Source: Scatomorpha gallistercoris (lineage in GTDB: Bacteria; Bacillota; Clostridia; Oscillospirales; Oscillospiraceae). From it: a DNA stretch of 64,000 nt. The stretch covers positions 1 to 64,000 of the forward strand of contig DVFX01000015.1 in the NCBI GenBank assembly GCA_018713005.1. The letters run 5' to 3'. Position 1 is the first letter of the stretch. Each line of letters begins with the position of its first letter. A program made the position numbers and the translations under genes. This document shows positions 49,250 through 58,913 of this stretch, piece by piece. Below the pieces are notes generated by a model that was not told where the DNA came from, did not search any database, and saw nothing but the letters and a program-made list of their open reading frames with translations.

Positions 49250-49876
49250 GTGAAAATCATCGACAAAGAGAGCTGGCCCCGCCGCGAGATATACGAGTTC
49301 TTCGCGCCCGTGTCAGACCCGTTTTATCACCTGACTTTCCCGGTGAATGTGACCAGGCTGCGCGGCAAGTGCAGGGCGGAGGGGCTGAGCTTCTACATGG
49401 CCATGACCTACGGCATAGTAAAGGCCATGGAGCGCGTGGACGCCTTCCTCTACAAGGACAGGGGCGGCGTCATCGTGAAGCACGAGCGTCTCGTGCCCAG
49501 CTTTACGGATTTGCGCCCCGGCTCCGAGAGCTTCTATATCGTCACGCTGGAGGCCGGCGGGACGCTCGAGGAGTTCTGCCGCGAGGCCAAGGCGAAAAGC
49601 GAGGCCCAGACGGAGTTCATATCCCAGACGGAGTGGGAGCGAGACGAGATGGTGTTCGTCTCCTGCCTGCCCTGGTTCCCAATCTCCGGCTTCAAAACGG
49701 AGCTGGACCTGGACCCCTGTGATTCCATACCGCGAGTGACCTGGGGCCGCTGGCGTGAAGAGGGCGGCGCGGCATATTTGGATTTGAGCCTGACCCTCAA
49801 CCACCGCATGCTCGACGGCGTACACGTCGGCAGGTTCTACGAAGAGCTCACGGCCTGGATAGAAGGACTGCAATGA
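49250..49876 (+). CDS. chloramphenicol acetyltransferase-like protein
   Basis: CoA-dependent acyltransferase of the CAT fold, 208 residues, the usual length. The catalytic motif appears as LNHRMLDGVHVGRF near the C-terminus (HxxxDG). The N-terminus has YEFFAPVSDPFYHLTFPVNVT, typical of CatA-type proteins. It starts with GTG four bases after guaA. Many clostridial genomes carry such genes without resistance, so the natural substrate is open. Confidence 0.85.
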   Translation: MKIIDKESWPRREIYEFFAPVSDPFYHLTFPVNVTRLRGKCRAEGLSFYMAMTYGIVKAMERVDAFLYKDRGGVIVKHERLVPSFTDLRPGSESFYIVTLEAGGTLEEFCREAKAKSEAQTEFISQTEWERDEMVFVSCLPWFPISGFKTELDLDPCDSIPRVTWGRWREEGGAAYLDLSLTLNHRMLDGVHVGRFYEELTAWIEGLQ

Positions 49877-49892
49877 CGAAAGGGGGCGCGCC

Positions 49893-50459
49893 ATGCGCGT
49901 GCTTTTGGCCCGGCATGGGCAGACAGACTGGAACGCAGCCGGGCGCATACAGGGCGCGAGCGACGTGCCGCTGAACGAAAACGGCAGGGAGCAGGCCAGG
50001 CAGCTGGCTGCAAAGCTCGCGGCCTCCGGCGGCAGGCTTGGAGCTATTTACTCCAGCCCGCTCAAGCGCGCGCTGGAGACGGCAGGAATAATAGGACGCG
50101 AGCTGGGTATCAGCCCGGTCAGCGAGATGGCGCTCATGGAGCTGTCCTTCGGCGACTGGGAGGGCTGTTCCTGGGACGAGATAGGCCGCCGCTGGCCGGA
50201 GCAGTTTGCCGCGTATTCCGCCGACAGGAGGAATTACGCCCCGCCGAACGGCGAGAGCTACGCCGAAATGCTCGGGAGGGCCTGGCCCTTCGTGGATGCG
50301 CTGCGGCACATGCCGGGAGACGCGGCGGCGCTGTGCGTGTGCCACAGCGCGGTGATGCGCGGCCTGCTCGCCAGGGAGCAGGGCCTGAGCGTGGCAGAGA
50401 GTTATAAAAGGATAAAGCTGCCGAACGGCGCGCTGGCCGAGCTGGGCAGCCTCGAATAA
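49893..50459 (+). CDS. histidine phosphatase superfamily protein
   Basis: Phosphoglycerate-mutase-like phosphatase of 188 residues. The catalytic LLARHGQTDWN motif (phospho-acceptor His) is at the N-terminus, IYSSPLKRALETA in the middle, and the second His in CVCHSAVMRGLL. The substrate may be a sugar phosphate or the alpha-ribazole phosphate of cobalamin synthesis (CobC-like); it cannot be told. It lies inside the nucleotide operon with short spacers. Confidence 0.88.
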   Translation: MRVLLARHGQTDWNAAGRIQGASDVPLNENGREQARQLAAKLAASGGRLGAIYSSPLKRALETAGIIGRELGISPVSEMALMELSFGDWEGCSWDEIGRRWPEQFAAYSADRRNYAPPNGESYAEMLGRAWPFVDALRHMPGDAAALCVCHSAVMRGLLAREQGLSVAESYKRIKLPNGALAELGSLE

Positions 50460-50499
50460 GGGTTTGGACAGATGCCTTCGCATCGGGAAAGAGGAAAGC

Positions 50500-52110
50500 A
50501 TGCCTAAATACATATTTGTGACCGGAGGCGTCGTCTCCGGACTGGGTAAGGGAATAACTGCGGCCTCGCTGGGCCGTCTGCTCAAAGCGCGCGGGCTGAA
50601 GGTGGCCGCGCAGAAGCTGGATCCGTACATCAACGTCGACCCGGGCACTATGAGCCCCTATCAGCACGGAGAGGTGTACGTCACCGAGGACGGCGCCGAG
50701 ACGGACCTCGACCTCGGCCACTACGAGAGGTTCATAGACGAGGACTTGAACCGCTTCTCGAACCTGACCACCGGCCGCGTCTACTGGAACGTGCTCAACA
50801 AGGAGCGGCGCGGCGAATATCTGGGCAGCACCGTGCAGATAATCCCGCACATTACAAATGAGATTAAGGACTTCATCTACTCGCTGGGGAACAAAACCGG
50901 CGCAGATGTGGTCATAACGGAGATTGGCGGCACCGTCGGCGACATAGAGAGCCAGCCCTTCCTTGAGGCAATACGCCAGGTGGCGCTCGAGGCCGGGCCG
51001 GGCAACGCGCTGTTCATCCACGTCACACTGGTACCCTATCTCAAGGCGAGCGGAGAGCACAAGAGCAAGCCCACCCAGCACTCGGTCAAGGAGCTGCAGG
51101 GCCTGGGTATCTCGCCGAACATCATAGTCCTGCGCTGCGACGAGCCCATCGAAGAGCCGGGCGTGTTCAGCAAGATAGCGAACTTCTGCAATGTGAAGCC
51201 CGACTGCGTAATTGAAAACGTCACCCTGCCCTGCCTCTATGAGGCGCCGCTGATGCTGGCGAACCAGGGGCTCGACAGCGTCGTCTGCCGCGAGCTGGGC
51301 CTGAACACAAGGGAGCCGGAGCTGGCGGAATGGCGTGAAATGGTGGAGAAGATAAAGCGGCGCGGCGAGCCCGTGCGCATAGCGCTCGTGGGCAAGTACA
51401 TCCAGCTCCACGACGCCTACCTCTCCGTCACCGAGGCGCTCAACCACGCCAGCTACGAGCTCGGCCGCCAGGTCGAGATAAAGTGGGTGGACTCGGAGAG
51501 CGTGACGGCGGAGAATGTCGCGGACGTGTTCCGGTATGTCGACGGCATACTCGTGCCGGGCGGCTTCGGCGCGCGCGGCGTCGAGGGCAAGATTCTCGCC
51601 GCAAAGTATGCGCGCGAGAAGGGCGTACCCTACCTGGGCCTGTGCCTGGGCATGCAGATAGCGGTGATAGAGTTTGCGCGCGACGTGCTCGGCTGGTCCG
51701 ACGCCAATTCAGGTGAGTTCGACGCGGAGAGCGGCCACAAGGTCATAGATTTCATGCCGGGCCAGAGCGACGATATAGACAAGGGCGGCACGCTGCGCCT
51801 CGGTGCGTGGCCCTGCGTCGTAAAGCCGGGTACAAAGCTCGCCGAGTGCTACGGCGCAGGCGAGATAAGCGAGCGCCACCGCCACCGCTACGAGCTCAAC
51901 AACGACTTTCGCGCGGAGCTCGGAGAGGCGGGGCTGACGGTGTCCGGCAGTTCCCCCGACGGCAGGCTGGCAGAGGCCGTGGAGGTCAGCTCCCACCCAT
52001 TCTATGTGGGCGTACAGTATCACCCGGAATTCAAGAGCAGGCCCACAAGGCCGCATCCTCTGTTCCTCGGCTTCCTGCGCGCGGCGCGGGAACACGGAGG
52101 CAACGAGTAG
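50500..52110 (+). CDS. pyrG: CTP synthase (glutamine-hydrolysing)
   Basis: Converts UTP to CTP with ATP and glutamine; 536 residues. The synthetase domain starts with TGGVVSGLGKGITAASLG (P-loop) and QKLDPYINVDPGTMSPYQHG. The amidotransferase domain has the nucleophile in YLGLCLGMQIAVIEFAR and the His in VQYHPEFKSRP. The ATG at 50500 has AAAGAGGAAAGC upstream. It follows the phosphatase gene and precedes glmS by 15 bases. Confidence 0.98.
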   Translation: MPKYIFVTGGVVSGLGKGITAASLGRLLKARGLKVAAQKLDPYINVDPGTMSPYQHGEVYVTEDGAETDLDLGHYERFIDEDLNRFSNLTTGRVYWNVLNKERRGEYLGSTVQIIPHITNEIKDFIYSLGNKTGADVVITEIGGTVGDIESQPFLEAIRQVALEAGPGNALFIHVTLVPYLKASGEHKSKPTQHSVKELQGLGISPNIIVLRCDEPIEEPGVFSKIANFCNVKPDCVIENVTLPCLYEAPLMLANQGLDSVVCRELGLNTREPELAEWREMVEKIKRRGEPVRIALVGKYIQLHDAYLSVTEALNHASYELGRQVEIKWVDSESVTAENVADVFRYVDGILVPGGFGARGVEGKILAAKYAREKGVPYLGLCLGMQIAVIEFARDVLGWSDANSGEFDAESGHKVIDFMPGQSDDIDKGGTLRLGAWPCVVKPGTKLAECYGAGEISERHRHRYELNNDFRAELGEAGLTVSGSSPDGRLAEAVEVSSHPFYVGVQYHPEFKSRPTRPHPLFLGFLRAAREHGGNE

Positions 52111-52125
52111 AAAGGAGCTACGCAC

Positions 52126-53952
52126 ATGTGCGGTATAGTAGGATTCACCGGCTCCGTCCAGGCCGCGCCGGTATTGCTAGACGGGCTCAGAAGGCTTGAG
52201 TACCGCGGCTACGACAGCGCGGGCGTCGCCGTCCACGACGGAGAACGCATAGAAATGGTCAAGGCCAGCGGCTCGGTTGCAAACCTGGCCGAACGCACTT
52301 CGTCGGGCAGCGCTCTCAGCGGGACCTGCGGCATAGCCCACACCCGCTGGGCTACGCACGGCGCTCCCACCGACACGAACGCCCATCCGCATCTGAGCGA
52401 GCACGGGCTCTTCGCCGTCGTGCACAACGGAATAATCGAGAACTTCGCCGCGCTGCGCAGCGAGCTTGAACACGAGGGCTACGTCTTTCGCAGCGAGACC
52501 GACACCGAGGTCGTGGCGCATCTGCTTGAAAAATACTATGACGGCGACTTCAAACGCACCGTCATGCGCACGGCCGGCAGGCTCGAGGGCAGCTTCGTTC
52601 TCGGCGTGCTCTGCTCGAAGGAGCCGGGCAGGCTCTTCTGTGTCAAGGAGGCCGGGCCGCTGATAGTCGGCCTCGGCGTCGGCGAGAACTTCTTCGCCAG
52701 CGACGTCACCGCCCTGGTGAGCCACACCAAGAACGTCATCTACATGGACGACGGCGAGTTCGCCGAGCTCACGCCGGAGAAGGTCACCGTCTACGACCGC
52801 ACGGGCCGCGAGGTCGGCAAGACTGTCTCACACGTCGTTTGGGACATCGAGGCGGCGGAAAAGGGCGGCTATGAGCACTTTATGATGAAGGAGATCATGG
52901 AGCAGCCCCGAGCCGTCAAGAACACGGTGGAGCCGCGTATCCGCGACGGGAAGATAGTGTTTGAGGACTTCGACCTCACCGCAGAGCAGCTCGCCGGATA
53001 CAACAAGATAGTGATCACCGCCTGCGGCAGCGCCTATCACGCCGGGGTTGTGGGCAAGTACGTCATCGAGGCGCTTTGCCGCATACCGGTCGAGTGCGAG
53101 CTCGCCAGCGAGCTCCGCTACCGCAACCCGATAATCGACGGGCACACCCTGCTAATCGTGGTTTCCCAGTCCGGAGAGACGGCGGACACCATAGCGGCCA
53201 TGCGCGAGTGCATGGAGCGCGGCGCGAAGTGCCTCGCCATCGTCAACGTTGTCGGCAGCACTATCGCCCGCCTGGCCGACAACGTCATTTACACCCACGC
53301 CGGGCCGGAGATAGCCGTGGCCACCACTAAGGGCTACACTACGCAGCTCGCGGCGCTCTATCTCTTCGCAGTCTGGGCGGCGAAGCTTCTCTGCCGCATC
53401 GACGACGGGCGTTACGCCGAGCTCATCGATGGCCTGCGCACCCTGCCCAGCCTGGTACAGCGCGCGATAGATTTGAACGTCCACGTCAAGTACCTCTCCG
53501 AGCGCTGGCACTCTCTGAGCAGCCTTTTCTTCATCGGACGCAATATAGACTACGCCGTGGCCATGGAGGGCTCGCTCAAGCTCAAGGAGATAAGCTACAT
53601 CCACTCCGAGGCCTACGCCGCCGGAGAGCTCAAGCACGGTACGATAGCCCTGATAGATGAAAAGCGCCTCGTGGTCGCGCTCTGCTGCCAGGACGCGCTC
53701 TTCGAGAAGATGGTCAGCAACATACAGGAGGTCAAGGCGCGCGGGGCCAAGGTGCTCGGCGTCGCCCCGGAGGGCAACCGGCGCATCTTCGCCGAGGCCG
53801 ACGACGTGCTGTATTCGCCCCGCGGCGAGCGGCTCTTCGCGGCCCTGCCCGAGATAGTACCGCTGCAGCTGTTTGCGTACTACGTCGCGAGCGAGAACGG
53901 CTGCTCCATAGATAAGCCCCGCAACCTTGCAAAATCCGTGACAGTGGAGTGA
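52126..53952 (+). CDS. glmS: glutamine-fructose-6-phosphate aminotransferase
   Basis: Makes glucosamine-6-phosphate for peptidoglycan from fructose-6-phosphate and glutamine; 608 residues. Cys2 (MCGIVGFTG) is the glutaminase nucleophile. Two SIS domains bind the sugar (SQSGETADTIAAMRE, ATTKGYTTQLAALYLF), and the end KPRNLAKSVTVE is canonical. AAAGGAG precedes the ATG. No glmS ribozyme can fit in the 15-base spacer after pyrG. Confidence 0.98.
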   Translation: MCGIVGFTGSVQAAPVLLDGLRRLEYRGYDSAGVAVHDGERIEMVKASGSVANLAERTSSGSALSGTCGIAHTRWATHGAPTDTNAHPHLSEHGLFAVVHNGIIENFAALRSELEHEGYVFRSETDTEVVAHLLEKYYDGDFKRTVMRTAGRLEGSFVLGVLCSKEPGRLFCVKEAGPLIVGLGVGENFFASDVTALVSHTKNVIYMDDGEFAELTPEKVTVYDRTGREVGKTVSHVVWDIEAAEKGGYEHFMMKEIMEQPRAVKNTVEPRIRDGKIVFEDFDLTAEQLAGYNKIVITACGSAYHAGVVGKYVIEALCRIPVECELASELRYRNPIIDGHTLLIVVSQSGETADTIAAMRECMERGAKCLAIVNVVGSTIARLADNVIYTHAGPEIAVATTKGYTTQLAALYLFAVWAAKLLCRIDDGRYAELIDGLRTLPSLVQRAIDLNVHVKYLSERWHSLSSLFFIGRNIDYAVAMEGSLKLKEISYIHSEAYAAGELKHGTIALIDEKRLVVALCCQDALFEKMVSNIQEVKARGAKVLGVAPEGNRRIFAEADDVLYSPRGERLFAALPEIVPLQLFAYYVASENGCSIDKPRNLAKSVTVE

Positions 53953-55397
53953 ATAAAGTGAACAAAAACACCTATGAAAGTCCCCTCTGCTCGCGCTACG
54001 CCTCCGAGCGTATGCAGTACATCTTCTCGCCGGACTACAAGTTCCTCACCTGGCACAGACTCTGGCTCGCCCTCGCGGAGAACGAGTGCGCCCTGGGCCT
54101 TAACGTCACGGCCGAGCAGGTGGAAGAGCTGCGCGAAAATCTGGATATAATCGACTACGAGGCCGCCGACAAATACGAGCGGGCGCTCAGGCACGACGTC
54201 ATGGCCCACATCAGGGCTTGGGGAGACCACTGCCCGAAGGCAAAGGGCATCATCCACCTCGGCGCCACGAGCTGCTATGTCGACGACAACGGCGACCTCA
54301 TAGCCTATCGCGAGGCCATGCGCCAGATACGCATGCTGCTGGTGAACGCCGTCGCGGCCATTGCGGACTTCGCCGAGGCCAACGCCGACGTGCCAGTCCT
54401 CGCCTACACCCACTATCAGGCCGCCCAGCCTACCACCGTGGGCAAGAGGGCGTGCATGTGGGTGCAGGACCTCATGTTCGACCTCGAGCGCCTGGACTTC
54501 GAGCTCGAGCGCATACCCTTCTACGGCTGCAAGGGCGCGACCGGCACCGGCGCGAGCTTCCTCGCCCTCTTCGGCGGCGACGCGGCCAGGGCCGAGGAGC
54601 TGGAAAGGCGCATCGCAAGCGACATGGGCTTCGAGCGCGTGCTGCCCATCTGCGGCCAGACCTACACGCGCAAGCTGGACTACTACTTCCTCAGCGTGCT
54701 GTCCGGCATCGCCCAGAGCGCGAGCAAGATGGCCACGGATTTGCGCCTCATGGCGCACGAAAAGGAGTTCGACGAGCCCTTCACGGCCTCTCAGGTCGGC
54801 TCGAGCGCGATGGCCTACAAGCGAAACCCCATGCGCTGCGAGCGCATCTGCTCGCTGGCCCGCTATGTGCTTGCAGACGCGCTCAACCCCGCCATAACCG
54901 CGAGCGTACAGTGGCTGGAGCGCACTCTGGATGACAGCGCGAACAGGCGTATCTCGATACCCGAGGCCTTCCTGGCCACGGACGCCATACTCAGCCTGGT
55001 CATAAACGTCATGAGCGGCTGCACGGTCTACCCGGGCATGATGGAGCGCCATCTGCGCGAAGAGCTGCCCTTCCTCGCAACGGAGAACATACTCATGCGC
55101 GCCGTGGAGCTCGGCGGAGACCGCCAGGAGCTGCACGAGGCCATACGCGAGTACAGCGTGGACACCGCCAGGCGCATGAAGGAGACCGGCTGCGCCAACG
55201 ATTTGGAGGAGAAGCTGCTCGCAGACCCGCGCTTCAAGCTCACGCGCGAGGCGCTTGACGGGATACTCGACATACGCAAGTTCGTGGGTATGGCGCCCAA
55301 GCAGGCGCGCGATTTCGTAAACAACAGCATCAAGCCCATGCTCGAGGCGAACGCCGACGAGCTGTCCAAGGACGGAAAGGGAGAAATAAAATGCTGA
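53949..55397 (+). CDS. purB: adenylosuccinate lyase
   Basis: Acts twice in purine synthesis (SAICAR to AICAR and adenylosuccinate to AMP); 482 residues. The fumarase-superfamily signature SSAMAYKRNPMRCERI is present, along with HYQAAQPTTVGKRACMW and HLGATSCYVDDN. The GTG at 53949 overlaps the glmS stop; a second GTG three codons later is equally possible. Its last seven bases overlap purA. Confidence 0.96.
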   Translation: MNKVNKNTYESPLCSRYASERMQYIFSPDYKFLTWHRLWLALAENECALGLNVTAEQVEELRENLDIIDYEAADKYERALRHDVMAHIRAWGDHCPKAKGIIHLGATSCYVDDNGDLIAYREAMRQIRMLLVNAVAAIADFAEANADVPVLAYTHYQAAQPTTVGKRACMWVQDLMFDLERLDFELERIPFYGCKGATGTGASFLALFGGDAARAEELERRIASDMGFERVLPICGQTYTRKLDYYFLSVLSGIAQSASKMATDLRLMAHEKEFDEPFTASQVGSSAMAYKRNPMRCERICSLARYVLADALNPAITASVQWLERTLDDSANRRISIPEAFLATDAILSLVINVMSGCTVYPGMMERHLREELPFLATENILMRAVELGGDRQELHEAIREYSVDTARRMKETGCANDLEEKLLADPRFKLTREALDGILDIRKFVGMAPKQARDFVNNSIKPMLEANADELSKDGKGEIKC

Positions 55398-56659
55398 CAG
55401 CTATTGCAGGTATCAACTGGGGCGACGAGGGCAAGGGCCGCATGGTCGACCTCCTCAGCGCCGACTACAACGTAGTCTGCCGCTACCAGGGCGGAAACAA
55501 CGCCGGTCACACCGTGGTCAACGAGAGGGGCAAGTTCATCCTGAACCTCCTGCCGAGCGGCATACTGCGCGAGGGCGTGACCAACGTCATGGGCCCGGGC
55601 ATGGTCATTGACATAGAGCACCTGAAAAACGAGCTCGGCCACATCGCCGCCCAGGGCGTAGTCCCGGACAGAGACGGGCTGCTCATATCCGACCGCGCCA
55701 CCATCTGCATGCCCTATCACAAGCTGCTTGACGGCCTGGAAGAGGACCGCCTAGCCGACAAGAAGTTCGGCTCCACCCGCCGCGGTATTGCGCCGGTGTA
55801 CGCCGACAAGTACATGAAGAAGGCCCTGCGCATGGGCGACCTGCTGCACCCCCAGGGCTTGAGGGAGCGCCTGCGCGACATCGTGGAGTGGAAGAACATT
55901 ACACTGCGCGGCTACGGCGCCCGCGCCGACGCCGACGAGATGTACGAGTGGCTAATGATAAACGGAGAGCCGCTGCTCGAGCGCATAACGGACACCACCG
56001 TCTGGCTGCACGACGCCATTGAGAACAAGGGCGCGAACGTCATGTTCGAGGCCCAGCTCGGCGCGCTGCGCGACATAGATTTCGGCATCTACCCCTACAC
56101 CAGCTCGTCCACTACGCTGGCGGCCTACGCGCCCATAGGCGCGGGCGTCCCGGCGCACAGGCTGGACAAGGTCGTCGGCATCATGAAGGCGTATTCCAGC
56201 TGCGTCGGCGAGGGACCCTTCACCTGCGAGTTCTTCGGCGAGCAGGCGGACAAGCTCCGCGCGCTGGGAGGCGAGTACGGCGCGGCGACGGGCAGGCCGA
56301 GGCGCGTCGGCGGCTTCGACGTCGTGGCCAGCCGTTACGGCGTCAGGGTCCAGGGCGCGACCGAGATAGCCCTCACCAAGCTCGACGTGCTCTCCGGCTA
56401 CGGCGACATCCCCGTCTGCACACACTACGAAGTGGACGGCGCCGTAACCGACAACTTTCCCAGCGGCGGCGCGCTTGAGAGGGCCAAGCCGGTCTACGAG
56501 TACCTGCCCGGTTTCGACGGCGACATTTCCGGCTGCCGTAAGTTCTCCGATTTGCCGAAGGCCGCGCAGGACTACGTCGAATACTGCGAGCAGGCCGTCG
56601 GCTGCCGTATAAGCTATGTCTCCGTCGGCGCCGGCCGGGAGCAGATAATAGCCCGCTGA
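55391..56659 (+). CDS. purA: adenylosuccinate synthetase
   Basis: Condenses IMP and aspartate with GTP to adenylosuccinate; 422 residues. The N-terminal GINWGDEGKGRMVDLL holds the catalytic Asp and P-loop; NNAGHTVV and GSTRRGIAPVYADK follow. The usual GxQWGDEGKG reads GINWGDEGKG here. The start overlaps purB by seven bases, giving two consecutive steps from IMP to AMP. Confidence 0.97.
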   Translation: MLTAIAGINWGDEGKGRMVDLLSADYNVVCRYQGGNNAGHTVVNERGKFILNLLPSGILREGVTNVMGPGMVIDIEHLKNELGHIAAQGVVPDRDGLLISDRATICMPYHKLLDGLEEDRLADKKFGSTRRGIAPVYADKYMKKALRMGDLLHPQGLRERLRDIVEWKNITLRGYGARADADEMYEWLMINGEPLLERITDTTVWLHDAIENKGANVMFEAQLGALRDIDFGIYPYTSSSTTLAAYAPIGAGVPAHRLDKVVGIMKAYSSCVGEGPFTCEFFGEQADKLRALGGEYGAATGRPRRVGGFDVVASRYGVRVQGATEIALTKLDVLSGYGDIPVCTHYEVDGAVTDNFPSGGALERAKPVYEYLPGFDGDISGCRKFSDLPKAAQDYVEYCEQAVGCRISYVSVGAGREQIIAR

Positions 56660-56766
56660 TTACGCGCCGTCCACGCGCCCGTATGCGCGCCGGAGGGCGG
56701 CCAAATGTCCGCTTTGCGGACGGACTACAATTATTTGGAGTTGACTGGCCGTAAGGCCGAGAACCT

Positions 56767-58122
56767 ATGAGACTGTTTTTAGCAATCCTACTTTGTAAGC
56801 TCAGCCGCGCGGCGCTCAGAATCCTGGGCCGCGGCGGCACGGCGCTGCCGGGCTCGCTGGCGCTGAAGCTGTGCCCCGACATAGTCGCGCGTCTCTCGCG
56901 CGGCGTGCGCACCGTCATGGTCACGGGCACGAACGGCAAGACCACCACCTGCCGCATGATAGAGCAGATGCTGCTCGACGCGAAGATTGACTGCATGGCC
57001 AACCGCTCCGGCTCCAACCTTGAGCGCGGCATCGCGGCCGACCTCTGTGCCAATGCCAGCCTCACCGGGCGGCCGAAAAAGCGCACCGCCGTCATAGAGT
57101 GCGACGAGGCCGCGTTCAAACGCGTCTGCGGCGAGATAAACCCCGAGGTCGTAGTGGTGACGAACATTTTCCGCGACCAGCTCGACCGCTACGGCGAGGT
57201 GACCCACACGCTCGAGAGCATACGCATAGGCCTCGAGAGCGCGCAGCGTGCGACGGTCTGCCTCGACGCGGACGACTCGCTTGTCGCCTCGCTGGCGCCC
57301 GACGCGCCCGACCGCGTGCGCTTCTTCGGCATAGACGCCGCGCTCGGCCAGGGCAGCGAGATATCCGACGCGCCCAGGTGCATAGTCTGCGGCGCGGAGT
57401 ACGAGTACGATTTCCACACCTTCGCCCACCTGGGCGGATTCAAGTGTCCGAAGTGCGGCTACAGCCGTACCGAGCCGGACGTCGCCGTGGCCGGGGTGGA
57501 CACTCTGGGGCCGGACGGCTCCGTCTTTGAGATACGCGTGGACGGAGAGTACTACACAGCCGCGCTCAGTCTGCCCGCAGCCTATAACCTCTACAACGCC
57601 GCCGCGGCCGTCGCCGCCGCGACAGCTCTCGGCGTAGGGGCCGAGGGCGCGCTCAAGAGCCTTTCGCACATAGAGAGCGGCTTCGGGCGCATGGAGCGTT
57701 TCGAGCTCGGCAAGGCCAAGGTCACGATGGTGCTGGTCAAAAACCCTGCGGGCTGCGACCGCGCCATAGACTACCTCGCCGGACAGAATTTCGGCACCGC
57801 CGTGTTCTGCTTGAACGACGGGCAGGCCGACGGCACGGACGTGTCCTGGATATGGGACGCGGGCTTCGAGCGCATCTTCGCCGGAGGCAAGGCGCCGCAG
57901 CGCCTGATAGTCTCAGGTACGCGCGCCGAGGACATGCGCCTCAGGCTGAAATATGCCGGGGCGGGCGAGGGCTCCGTCACCATCATCCGCGACGTCGTGG
58001 AGCTCACCGACGCCATAGCGCAGTGCGAGGGGACGGTCTGCGTCATGCCCACTTACACCGCCATGCTGCCGCTGAGGGCCGAGCTGGCCGAGCGCGTGGG
58101 CAGAAAGGAGTTCTGGAAATAA
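56767..58122 (+). CDS. murT: lipid II isoglutaminyl synthase, Mur ligase subunit MurT
   Basis: With GatD it amidates the alpha-carboxyl of D-Glu in lipid II; 451 residues. Mur ligase ATP site TGTNGKTTTCRMIEQ, then NIFRDQLDRYGEVTH. A Cys4 zinc ribbon (CIVCG and CPKCG, about residues 212-235) is typical of MurT, as is the DUF1727 C-terminal domain. The 107-base spacer after purA contains a small GC hairpin but no convincing promoter or terminator, and no clear ribosome binding site is seen. Confidence 0.95.
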   Translation: MRLFLAILLCKLSRAALRILGRGGTALPGSLALKLCPDIVARLSRGVRTVMVTGTNGKTTTCRMIEQMLLDAKIDCMANRSGSNLERGIAADLCANASLTGRPKKRTAVIECDEAAFKRVCGEINPEVVVVTNIFRDQLDRYGEVTHTLESIRIGLESAQRATVCLDADDSLVASLAPDAPDRVRFFGIDAALGQGSEISDAPRCIVCGAEYEYDFHTFAHLGGFKCPKCGYSRTEPDVAVAGVDTLGPDGSVFEIRVDGEYYTAALSLPAAYNLYNAAAAVAAATALGVGAEGALKSLSHIESGFGRMERFELGKAKVTMVLVKNPAGCDRAIDYLAGQNFGTAVFCLNDGQADGTDVSWIWDAGFERIFAGGKAPQRLIVSGTRAEDMRLRLKYAGAGEGSVTIIRDVVELTDAIAQCEGTVCVMPTYTAMLPLRAELAERVGRKEFWK

Positions 58123-58847
58123 TGGAGCTTCACATCTGTCATATGTACCCGGACGTGCTGAACCTCTACGGAGATAGGGGCAACGTGCTGTGCATGAAAA
58201 AGCGCCTGGAGTGGCGCGGCATAGCCTGTAAAGTATCTGAGCTGCCGATAGGCGAGCGGGCGCCGCTGGACAAGTACGACCTCTTCTTCATCGGCGGCGG
58301 GCAGGACTTTGAGCAGAGCCTGCTCTTGGACGATTTGCGCTCGGGCAAGGGCGACGACATCAAGGCCGCCGTCGAGGACGGCAAGGCCTTCCTGTGCGTC
58401 TGCGGCGGCTACCAGCTCATGGGCCACAGCTATGAGACCCATGAGGGCGAGCGCTTCAAGTTCCTCGGCGCGCTAGACCTCGTCACCGTGGGCCAGAAGG
58501 AACGCATGATAGGCAACTTCGCCTTCGAGACCGAGTACGGCACCGTCGTCGGCTTTGAGAACCACTCGGGCCGCACAAAGCTGGGCTCCGGCCTCTCCCC
58601 GCTGGGCAAGGTCATAGTGGGCTGCGGCAACAACGGACAGGACGGCACCGAGGGCGCGCACTACAAGAACGTGTTCGGTACCTACAGCCACGGCCCGGTA
58701 CTGCCCAAGAACCCCGGACTGTGCGACGCCATACTCCTCGCGGCGCTCAGGCGCAAATACGGCGATGCGGAGCTGACTCCGCTCAGCGACAAAAGCGAGC
58801 GCGAGGCGCACGACAGCGTCCTGCGCAGCCTGACCGAAAACGCATAA
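58122..58847 (+). CDS. gatD: lipid II isoglutaminyl synthase, glutaminase subunit GatD
   Basis: Supplies ammonia from glutamine to MurT; 241 residues. The CobB/CobQ-like amidotransferase has the nucleophile in FLCVCGGYQLMG and a conserved His in TYSHGPVLPKNP. The ATG at 58122 shares one base with the murT stop (TAATG), so the subunits are made together. Last gene of the long operon, with a strong terminator. Confidence 0.96.
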   Translation: MELHICHMYPDVLNLYGDRGNVLCMKKRLEWRGIACKVSELPIGERAPLDKYDLFFIGGGQDFEQSLLLDDLRSGKGDDIKAAVEDGKAFLCVCGGYQLMGHSYETHEGERFKFLGALDLVTVGQKERMIGNFAFETEYGTVVGFENHSGRTKLGSGLSPLGKVIVGCGNNGQDGTEGAHYKNVFGTYSHGPVLPKNPGLCDAILLAALRRKYGDAELTPLSDKSEREAHDSVLRSLTENA

Positions 58848-58851
58848 CGCG

Positions 58852-58879
58852 AAAAAGCTCCCCAAACGGGGAGCTTTTT
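58852..58879. terminator. bidirectional terminator
   Basis: AAAAAGCTCCCC-AAAC-GGGGAGCTTTTT, between gatD and the convergent oxidoreductase gene. Confidence 0.92.
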
Positions 58880-58913
58880 CGTATATGGAGTGTGGAACCG
58901 GTATAAAAGCGTG

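Noticed and set aside
52111..52125. glmS ribozyme
   Set aside because: Only 15 bases separate pyrG and glmS, far too few; glmS is a middle gene of the operon.
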